A stretch of 64,000 nt of DNA from Prevotella sp. tf2-5 (GTDB lineage: Bacteria > Bacteroidota > Bacteroidia > Bacteroidales > Bacteroidaceae): the NCBI RefSeq assembly GCF_900115435.1, contig NZ_FOWK01000008.1, positions 117,215 to 181,214 on the forward strand, written 5' to 3'. Within the stretch, counting starts at the first letter, position 1; each line of letters starts with the position of its first letter. The position numbers and the translations under genes were made by a program. Shown here piece by piece: positions 19,501 through 27,069 of the stretch. A model generated the notes under the pieces. It was given only the letters and a program-made list of their open reading frames with translations. It made no database searches and was not told the origin of the DNA.

Positions 19501-20998
19501 GTTTCTCAGACAGGACGGCAAGTGGTGTGTCATTACCCATGGAGGCGGTAGGTTCCTGACCGTTGACAGCCATCGGGATGATGGTCGCGTCAATATCCTC
19601 AGAGCCATAACCAAACATGACCTCCTTCTGTAACAGGTTCTCTATGCCATTCTCCACATGACGACCGGACTTCAACTTCTCCAGCTGGATACGGTTGGTG
19701 CTCAGCCACTGTCTGTAGGGATGCTCACCGGCAAGTTGTTGTTTGATCTCGCCATCATAGTAAATCTTACCCTCAAGGGTGTCTATCAGCAGGATCTTAC
19801 CAGGTTGTAAGCGTCCTTTCTCCGCCACCTCTGTCGGGTCAAAGTCCATGACACCTACCTCACTTGCCACGATGATGGTGTCGTTCTTGGTAATGGTATA
19901 GCGGGCAGGACGCAGACCGTTGCGGTCGAGCATGCCACCGGCGAAACGACCGTCACTGAATAACAGGGCTGCGGGACCGTCCCATGGCTCCATCAGGATA
20001 GAGTGATACTCATAGAAAGCCTTCAGGTCTTCGGATATCGGATTCTTGTCATTAAAACTCTCTGGTACCAGCACACTCATGGCATGGGGCAGTGACAATC
20101 CTGACATGACGAAGAACTCCAGTACGTTGTCAAGACTGGCAGAGTCGGACATCCCTTCTTGTATGATGGGTGAGATGTGCTTGATGTCTCCCAGTGCCTC
20201 ACTGCTCAATACGCTCTCCCTTGCCCGCATCCATCCACGGTTGCCACGGATGGTGTTGATCTCACCATTGTGGGCTAACAAGCGGAAGGGCTGGGCTAAT
20301 GACCACGTAGGAAATGTGTTTGTGCTGAATCGTGAGTGCACCAGCGCCAGTCCGCTTGTGAAATAGGGGTTAGTAAGATCGGGGAAATACTGTCGTACCT
20401 GCATGGACGACAGCATCCCTTTGTATATGATGTTTGTGTTGCTCAACGAACAGAAATAGAAGTCCGGGTGTGAGATGCGACGCTCAATCTTCTTACGTAT
20501 AATATATAAGGTTCGCGCAAAGGTGCCCACCTTGTCATCGTTCACACCAGTGATGAATATCTGCTTGATGGCAGGCTCCGTACTCAGGGCTGACTCGCCC
20601 AAACAGTCCGGGTTGGTGGGGACATTGCGGAGGTGCATCAGCTGCAGACCCTCACGTTCTATCTCCTCGATCATGATACTGAGAATCTCACTTTGTGCTT
20701 TCTCCTCTTTGGGCAGGAATACCAGTCCAGTTCCGTATTTTCCCTTTTCGGGTACAGGAATACCTTGTAGCAGAATGAACTCATGCGGGATCTGTACCAT
20801 GATACCGGCTCCGTCACCATCCTTGCCGACTTCCGCACCACGATGGCGCATGTTCTCTAATACGCGTAATGCCTGGTCTACCAGTTCGTGACTCTTGTTG
20901 CCGTGGATGTTGACAATCATGCCCACACCGCACGCGTCATGCTCATACTCACTTCGGTAAAGTCCTCTCTCTTGGTTTTGAAGTTTACGTTTTGTCAT
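16523..20998 (-). CDS. gltB: Glutamate synthase large subunit
   Basis: 1491 residues, standard length. It moves the amide of glutamine to 2-oxoglutarate, giving two glutamates. Domains: class II amidotransferase with nucleophile Cys23 ([12 protein letters not shown]), central domain, FMN-binding synthase domain ([26 protein letters not shown]), 3Fe-4S cysteines ([16 protein letters not shown]) and a C-terminal GXGXG helix domain ([21 protein letters not shown]). Cys23 would be exposed by removal of an N-terminal propeptide. It pairs with gltD downstream and diverges from glnB; the -7 box is at 21041-21048. Confidence 0.97.
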   Translation of the reverse strand: [1491 protein letters not shown]

Positions 20999-21325
20999 AT
21001 TATCCTTGTTTGAATCAATTCTTTTGTCTTAATCCGGGTGCAAAGGTAATTCAAAAAGTCAGCTAATAAAAGATTTTACTTACATAAATTATTGTAAACA
21101 TTTAAACAACTGACAAAATGAAATGAAATAAAGCTTTTTCATTACAATGTGTCAATCAATAAGCATCCTGCAAGCGTTGATTGTTGACAAAGTGTTAGTT
21201 AGGACTTTTTTTTACATGAAAATACAGGAAATATGTCAGGTATTCCTTCTTAAACACTTAACTTTGCAGCGAGAACAATGATAAGTCACGTACGGACACA
21301 TTATTTATTTAAAAGGATTTAAGGT
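20999..21325. promoter_or_regulatory. Divergent gltB / glnB control region
   Basis: 327 bases. The minus strand has TACCTTTG at 21041-21048 for gltB; the plus strand has TAACTTTG at 21259-21266 for glnB-amt. The AT-rich middle holds a long inverted repeat, TCAATCAATAAGCA at 21151 and GCGTTGATTGTTGACA at 21176, which could be an operator for a nitrogen regulator. No gene was seen. Confidence 0.5.
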
Positions 21326-21673
21326 ATGAAAAAGATTGAAGCGATTATCCGCAAGACAAAGTTTGAGGATGTCAAGCGAGCTTTATTGAGTTCAGACATC
21401 GACTGGTTTGAGTATCATGATGTGCATGGTATCGGACAGAGTCGCCAGGAGCGTATCTATCGTGGTGTTCAGTATAGTACGGATGTGATAGAGCGTGTGG
21501 CTCTGACCATCGTCTGCCGTGATGTGATACTGGATCCCACTATTCAGGTGATATTACGGGTAGCCCATACGGGAGAGATAGGAGATGGGCGTATCTTCGT
21601 CAGTGATGTGATAGACACCTGGTCTATCCGTACTGGTGAACACGGAGATACGGTATTGAGAGACAAGAAATAG
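21326..21673 (+). CDS. glnB: P-II family nitrogen regulatory protein
   Basis: 115 residues. P-II trimers sense 2-oxoglutarate, ATP/ADP and often uridylylation, and control glutamine synthetase and Amt. The T-loop is seen around residues 37-55 (QSRQERIYRGVQYSTD), with Tyr50 in the position of the usual modified Tyr51. The C-terminal signature is TGEIGDGRIFVSDVID. It is directly upstream of amt (33 bases), which points to a GlnK-type role in gating the transporter. The name glnB is generic; glnK is equally possible. Confidence 0.93.
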   Translation: MKKIEAIIRKTKFEDVKRALLSSDIDWFEYHDVHGIGQSRQERIYRGVQYSTDVIERVALTIVCRDVILDPTIQVILRVAHTGEIGDGRIFVSDVIDTWSIRTGEHGDTVLRDKK

Positions 21674-21705
21674 GATAATAAACACAACACAAATTAAACA
21701 CAACG

Positions 21706-22962
21706 ATGATGAATGAGATAGGATTATCACTGGATACCGTTTGGATGCTGTTGGCAGCGATGCTGGTATTCTGGATGCAGCCCGGTTTTGCGTTATGTGA
21801 GGCAGGTTTCACACGTAGCAAGAACACGGCGAATATATTGATGAAGAACTTTGTCGACTTTATGTTCGGCTCTCTGTTGTTTTTCTTTGTAGGTTTTGGC
21901 TTTATGTTCGGAAGTGACGGTGCAGGATTCATCGGAGCACCTAACTGGGGCGACCTCTCTTTCTATAAAGGTGACTTGCCGGTAGAAGGCTTCCTGATTT
22001 TCGAGACCGTCTTCTGTGCCACCTCAGCGACGATTGTCAGTGGTGCCATGGCGGAGCGGACGAAATTCTCCATGTACCTGATTTACAGTGCTATCATCTC
22101 CATGTTGATCTATCCCGTAGAAGGACACTGGACATGGGGTGGCGGATGGCTTTGTAATGATGCTGCCGATAGTTTTATGATGACGACCTTCGGTGATGTG
22201 TTCCATGATTTCGCCGGTTCCGCCATCGTGCATAGCGTAGGTGGTGTACTTGCCTTGATCGGTGCCATCGCTTTAGGTCCTCGTATCGGGAAGTATGATG
22301 CTGACAAGAAGAGTCGTGCTATCCCGGGACATAACCTTACTTTGGCATCCTTAGGTGTCTTCATCCTCTGGTTAGGGTGGTTTGGTTTTAACCCAGGCTC
22401 ACAGCTTGCGGCAAGTGGGGAGGTCAATCGCATAGCTATCTCCCATGTGTTCCTGACTACCAATCTTGCCGCAGTGGCAGGTGGAACGGCAACGATGTTC
22501 CTGACATGGTGTAAATACGGAAAGCCCTCTCTGTCTTTAACACTGAACGGTGTGCTGGCAGGTCTGGTGGGTATCACGGCAGGTTGTGACCTCGTATCAC
22601 CCCTTGGGGCTGTTGTCATCGGACTGCTTTGCGGACTGGTACTCGTCTTTGCCATTGAGTTTATCGACCATAAGTTACATATCGACGACCCTGTAGGTGC
22701 CTCTAGCGTTCATGGTGTATGTGGTATCTTAGGAACACTGATGACAGGATTGCTCTCTACGAGTAATGGCGCATTCTACGGGCATGGCTGGGGCTTCTTC
22801 GGTGCGGAGTGCTTCGGTATACTGGTCATCGACCTTTGGGCAGCTGCCTGTGGTTTTGTTTTGTTCTTTGGTATCAAGAAACTTCATGGTCTGCGTGTGG
22901 AGGCACGTGTAGAGGAGGAGGGACTTGACATCTATGAGCATGGAGAGAGTTGCTATAACTAA
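21706..22962 (+). CDS. amt: Ammonium transporter
   Basis: 418 residues, about 11 membrane segments, no signal peptide. It conducts ammonium/ammonia across the inner membrane. Family signatures: WMQPGFALCEAGFTRSKN at the start, and pore histidines in IVHSVGGVLALIGAIALG and SSVHGVCGILGTLMTG. It lies between glnB and a small outer-membrane protein. The glnB-amt pairing is the classical one, with P-II binding the cytoplasmic face of Amt. Co-transcription with the next gene (14-base gap) is likely. Confidence 0.96.
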   Translation: MMNEIGLSLDTVWMLLAAMLVFWMQPGFALCEAGFTRSKNTANILMKNFVDFMFGSLLFFFVGFGFMFGSDGAGFIGAPNWGDLSFYKGDLPVEGFLIFETVFCATSATIVSGAMAERTKFSMYLIYSAIISMLIYPVEGHWTWGGGWLCNDAADSFMMTTFGDVFHDFAGSAIVHSVGGVLALIGAIALGPRIGKYDADKKSRAIPGHNLTLASLGVFILWLGWFGFNPGSQLAASGEVNRIAISHVFLTTNLAAVAGGTATMFLTWCKYGKPSLSLTLNGVLAGLVGITAGCDLVSPLGAVVIGLLCGLVLVFAIEFIDHKLHIDDPVGASSVHGVCGILGTLMTGLLSTSNGAFYGHGWGFFGAECFGILVIDLWAAACGFVLFFGIKKLHGLRVEARVEEEGLDIYEHGESCYN

Positions 22963-22975
22963 TAGATTTTAAGGT

Positions 22976-23668
22976 ATGAGAAAGATTGTGATTTTTGCAA
23001 TGGGAATGGTGCTTAGCGGCACCACCCTTGCACAGGAAAAGATAGAGGCAACGATTGGTGCCGACTTTGTGAGCCAGTATATCTGGCGTGGATTAGACGC
23101 GGGGCATGTCAGTATCCAGCCCACACTAGGTGTGGCTTATAAAGGACTGAGTCTTTCAGCATGGGGTTCGGTAAGTTTCAAGTCGGAAGACACCAAGGAG
23201 TTTGACCTCACGGCATCCTATACTAATGGAGGACTGACCCTCGGAGTGACAGATTATTGGTTTGACACACCAGAGGAGCGTTACTTTAATTATAAGGCTC
23301 ATGAGACCAGTCATGTCTTCGAGGCTTTTGTCGCCTACGATTTCGGACTACTCTCAGCCGCATGGAACACCAACTTTGCCGGCAACGATGGCCTGAATAA
23401 AAACGGTAAGCGGGCTTACTCTTCTTATGTGGAATTGAATGCCCCCTTTAAACTCGCTACCTGTGAATGGACAGGAACATTAGGAGTAGTGCCTTATGCG
23501 ACCAGTTTCTATGATACTTCTGGCTTCGCGGTGACGAATGTCGCTATCAAAGCGCTGAAGGATATCAAGATTACAGACTCCTTCTCTGTCCCGATATTCG
23601 CGCAAGTGATAGCTAACCCTTGTTCACAGAGAGCCTATTTCGTCTTTGGATTCACGCTTAAACCGTGA
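22976..23668 (+). CDS. Small outer-membrane beta-barrel (porin-like) protein
   Basis: 230 residues. A signal peptide ends at GTTLAQEK (residue 20); the mature protein starts KIEATIGADFVSQYIWRGLD, a start typical of the TorF-like putative porins of Bacteroidetes. Alternating strands continue to a C-terminal Phe-rich end (RAYFVFGFTLKP) as in many barrels. Position after glnB-amt suggests it helps ammonium or another nitrogen source cross the outer membrane; this is inferred from context only. It is followed by pyrG 45 bases downstream. Confidence 0.75.
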   Translation: MRKIVIFAMGMVLSGTTLAQEKIEATIGADFVSQYIWRGLDAGHVSIQPTLGVAYKGLSLSAWGSVSFKSEDTKEFDLTASYTNGGLTLGVTDYWFDTPEERYFNYKAHETSHVFEAFVAYDFGLLSAAWNTNFAGNDGLNKNGKRAYSSYVELNAPFKLATCEWTGTLGVVPYATSFYDTSGFAVTNVAIKALKDIKITDSFSVPIFAQVIANPCSQRAYFVFGFTLKP

Positions 23669-23712
23669 GTCCAAAGACTCCCTTTTTCGCAAAACTTCAA
23701 AACAATCAATAT

Positions 23713-25323
23713 ATGGAAACAAAGTATATCTTCGTAACAGGCGGTGTCGTTTCGTCATTAGGAAAGGGCATCATCTCCGCCAGTATCGGTAAACTACTTC
23801 AGGCACGTGGGTATAAGGTCACCATCCAGAAGTTCGATCCTTATATCAACATCGACCCTGGAACCCTGAACCCCTATGAGCATGGGGAGTGCTATGTGAC
23901 AGTCGACGGGATGGAGACAGACCTCGACTTGGGACATTACGAGCGGTTTACGGGTATTGAGACCACCCGGGACAACTCAATTACCACAGGACGTATCTAC
24001 AAGACGGTGATAGACCGGGAGCGTCATGGTGACTATCTAGGAAAGACTATTCAGGTGGTTCCGCATATCACGGACGAGATCAAACGCCGGATGTTACGAG
24101 AAGAACTCAACGAAGGACTGGATTTCGTCATCACAGAGGTGGGTGGTACTATTGGTGACATCGAGAGTGCCCCTTTCATGGAGGCTATCCGACAGTTGCG
24201 CTGGCAACTGGGTCGTAATGCTGTTTGTGTGCATCTCACCTATGTGCCCTATCTGAAAGCCGCTGATGAGTTGAAGACGAAACCCACCCAGCACTCCGTC
24301 AAGGAGTTACAAAGCATGGGTATCCAGCCTGATATCCTCGTCTTGCGTACCGAGCGTCATCTGAACGATGGCTTACGCATGAAAGTAGCCTCTTTCTGTA
24401 ATGTTGACCTGGAGTGTGTGGTACAGAGCGAGGATATGCCCAGCATCTACGAGGTACCCGTGAGTATGCAGCGACAGGGACTTGATGCCGCCATCATGCG
24501 GAAGATAGGTATCCCGGTGGGAGAGACGCCAACGATGAAGTCGTGGCACGACTACATTCAGAAACAACGGAATGCCACCCGTGAGGTGCATATCGGACTG
24601 GTGGGCAAATATGCTTTACAGGATGCGTATAAGAGTATCCGGGAGAGTCTGACCCTGGCAGGTATCTATAATGATGTGAAGGTGAGGCTCCATTTTGTCA
24701 ATAGTGAGGACATCATGAAAGAGAATGTCGCAGAGAAACTGGATGGTATGGCTGGTGTCATCATCTGTCCGGGTTTCGGTCAGCGAGGTATTGAGGGGAA
24801 ATTGGTCGCGGCACACTATACCCGAACGCATGATATTCCTACCTTCGGTATCTGTCTGGGTATGCAGATGATGGTGATAGAGTTTGCCAGGAACGTATTA
24901 GGCTATGCCGATGCTAACAGTTGCGAGATGGACGCACAGACGACTCACCCTGTTATCGATTTGATGGAGGAGCAGAAGAGTATTACCCAGATGGGAGGAA
25001 CCATGCGGCTGGGAGCCTATGACTGTGAGCTGCAGCCTGGGAGCCGGACTTTCGAGGCATATGGCAGAGATACGCTCATCAAGGAGCGTCATCGTCATCG
25101 CTATGAGTTCAACAATGCTTACCTTGATGAATATGAGAAGGCAGGTATGAAGTGTGTGGGTGTCAACCCTGCCGCTAACCTGGTGGAGATTGTCGAGATA
25201 CCTGACAAACGGTGGTATATCGGAACACAGTTCCATCCGGAGTATTCCTCTACTGTACTTCATCCGCATCCATTGTTTATGTCGTTTATCAAAACTTGTA
25301 GTGATGGAACAGTTGAAGCATGA
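23713..25323 (+). CDS. pyrG: CTP synthase
   Basis: 536 residues from the ATG at 23713 (METKYIFVTGGVVSSLGKGI); the upstream in-frame ATG at 23665 overlaps the porin stop and is unlikely. It makes CTP from UTP, ATP and glutamine. The N-terminal synthase domain has SSLGKGI and EVGGTIGDIES; the C-terminal class I amidotransferase has FGICLGMQMMVIEFA with its catalytic Cys and the HPEY His/Glu. Its last 20 bases overlap the start of the PurF-like gene, so the two are translationally coupled. It is one of several glutamine-using enzymes in this run. Confidence 0.97.
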   Translation: METKYIFVTGGVVSSLGKGIISASIGKLLQARGYKVTIQKFDPYINIDPGTLNPYEHGECYVTVDGMETDLDLGHYERFTGIETTRDNSITTGRIYKTVIDRERHGDYLGKTIQVVPHITDEIKRRMLREELNEGLDFVITEVGGTIGDIESAPFMEAIRQLRWQLGRNAVCVHLTYVPYLKAADELKTKPTQHSVKELQSMGIQPDILVLRTERHLNDGLRMKVASFCNVDLECVVQSEDMPSIYEVPVSMQRQGLDAAIMRKIGIPVGETPTMKSWHDYIQKQRNATREVHIGLVGKYALQDAYKSIRESLTLAGIYNDVKVRLHFVNSEDIMKENVAEKLDGMAGVIICPGFGQRGIEGKLVAAHYTRTHDIPTFGICLGMQMMVIEFARNVLGYADANSCEMDAQTTHPVIDLMEEQKSITQMGGTMRLGAYDCELQPGSRTFEAYGRDTLIKERHRHRYEFNNAYLDEYEKAGMKCVGVNPAANLVEIVEIPDKRWYIGTQFHPEYSSTVLHPHPLFMSFIKTCSDGTVEA

Positions 25324-27058
25324 GTGTGGCGTGGCGATGATCCGCCTGTTGAAGCCGTTGGATTATTACGCCAAGAAATACGGCACATGGGCTTACGGGT
25401 TCAACAAGCTCTATCTGATGATGGAGAAACAGCACAACCGCGGTCAGGAGGGTGCCGGTATCGCATCAGTGTGTCTGAGAAAGAAACCGGGTACGGAGTA
25501 TATGTTCCGTGAGAAAGCAGAAGGGAAAGATGCCATCACAGAGATATTCAGCCGTGTGACGGAAGAGATGGCGGGTGAGCTTTATATGGGACATCTGCGC
25601 TATTCGACCACAGGCAAGAGCGGGTTGACGTTTGTGCACCCGTTCCTGCGTCGTAACAATTGGAGGGCAAAGAACCTCTGCCTGTGTGGTAATTTCAATA
25701 TGACCAATATCGATGAGGTGTTTCAGTTCCTGACCCAGCAGGGACAGTCCCCGCGTATCTATGGTGATTCGTATATCACGCTTGAACTGATGGGACACCG
25801 ACTGGACCGTGAGGTGGAGCGTCTCTATGATGAGGCGAGAGAGAAAGGACTGGAAGGTCTCGATATCACTAGTTATATAGATGATCATGTGGAGATTGCT
25901 AACGTACTGAAAAAGACGATGAGTCATTATGACGGTGGTTATGTGATGTGTGGACTGACAGGCTCGGGGGAGATGTTTGCGGTACGCGACCCATGGGGCA
26001 TCCGTCCGGCATTCTACTATCGGGATGACGAGATTGTTGCCGTAGCCAGTGAGCGACCGGTATTACAGACCACCTTTGACTTGCAATATGAGGATATCCG
26101 GGAACTGGGGGCGGGTGAGGCACTTATCGTACGCAGCCATGGTGAGAGTCATCTGGAACAAATCATGCCGCCACAGCAACTGAGTGCCTGTAGTTTTGAG
26201 CGTATCTACTTCAGTAGGGGGTCTGACCGTGACATCTACCAGGAACGTAAACGACTGGGTGTGCAACTGATGCAGCCCATCCTCAAGGCTGTCAATGGCG
26301 ACGTAGCCAATACGGTATTCTCGTATATCCCCAATACCGCCGAAGTGGCATTTTACGGCATGACGGATGGCTTCCGCCAGCAAGGCTATCAGGTGCACAC
26401 GGAAAAGGTCGTGTGGAAAGACATCAAGATGCGTACGTTCATTGCTGATAACAATGAGCGTAATGACTTAGCGGCTCACGTTTACGATATCAGCTACGGA
26501 TCACTTCGTCCTTACGAGGATAATCTCGTGATCATCGATGACTCCATCGTCAGGGGCACCACCTTGAGAGAGAGCATCTTCAAGATTCTTGACCGTCTGC
26601 ATCCTAAGAAAATAGTCATGGTGTCCAGTTCTCCACAGATTCGCTATCCTGACTATTACGGTATCGATATGCCCCGTTTGGAGGAGTTCTGTGCCTTCCG
26701 TGCCACAATGGCACTGATAGAGGAACGAGGGATGTGGCAGTTGGTCAACGACACCTATCTGGCTTGCAAGCGTGAGTTACAGCAGTCCAAGGAGCACATG
26801 CGGAACTGTGTACGTGCCATTTACGAGCCCTTTACCGTTGAGGAGATCAACGACAAGATCGTAGAGATACTACGTCCTGAAGGTATGCGGACCCCCGTCG
26901 AACTTGTATTCCAAAGCATAGGAAGTCTGCATGAGGCTTGTCCTGACCATCCTGGAGACTGGTATTTCACAGGACATTATCCCACACCTGGAGGCACACG
27001 GCTCTGCAATCAGGCGTTTGTGAACTATATTGACAACAAACAGAAACAACAATCATAA
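25304..27058 (+). CDS. purF: Amidophosphoribosyltransferase-like class II glutamine amidotransferase
   Basis: 584 residues from the ATG at 25304 (MEQLKHECGVAMIRLLKPLD). The N-terminal Ntn amidotransferase has its nucleophile at Cys8 (HECGVAMI), implying removal of a short leader. The C-terminal phosphoribosyltransferase domain has the PRPP loop VIIDDSIVRGTTLRESI. It is longer and more divergent than E. coli PurF, but the long form annotated PurF in Bacteroidetes looks like this (TYLACKRELQ and a Pro/Gly-rich C-terminus). It overlaps pyrG by 20 bases and precedes asnB by 11. It either makes phosphoribosylamine or is a paralogue with a related role. Confidence 0.85.
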   Translation: MEQLKHECGVAMIRLLKPLDYYAKKYGTWAYGFNKLYLMMEKQHNRGQEGAGIASVCLRKKPGTEYMFREKAEGKDAITEIFSRVTEEMAGELYMGHLRYSTTGKSGLTFVHPFLRRNNWRAKNLCLCGNFNMTNIDEVFQFLTQQGQSPRIYGDSYITLELMGHRLDREVERLYDEAREKGLEGLDITSYIDDHVEIANVLKKTMSHYDGGYVMCGLTGSGEMFAVRDPWGIRPAFYYRDDEIVAVASERPVLQTTFDLQYEDIRELGAGEALIVRSHGESHLEQIMPPQQLSACSFERIYFSRGSDRDIYQERKRLGVQLMQPILKAVNGDVANTVFSYIPNTAEVAFYGMTDGFRQQGYQVHTEKVVWKDIKMRTFIADNNERNDLAAHVYDISYGSLRPYEDNLVIIDDSIVRGTTLRESIFKILDRLHPKKIVMVSSSPQIRYPDYYGIDMPRLEEFCAFRATMALIEERGMWQLVNDTYLACKRELQQSKEHMRNCVRAIYEPFTVEEINDKIVEILRPEGMRTPVELVFQSIGSLHEACPDHPGDWYFTGHYPTPGGTRLCNQAFVNYIDNKQKQQS

Positions 27059-27069
27059 AAAGAAAGATT

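Noticed and set aside
25735..25760. CAGGGACAGTCCCCG in the purF-like gene resembling the palindrome core
   Set aside because: Only the 12-base centre matches, the CTCACA/TGTGAG arms are absent, and the residues (QQGQSPRIYGDSY) look native to the protein.
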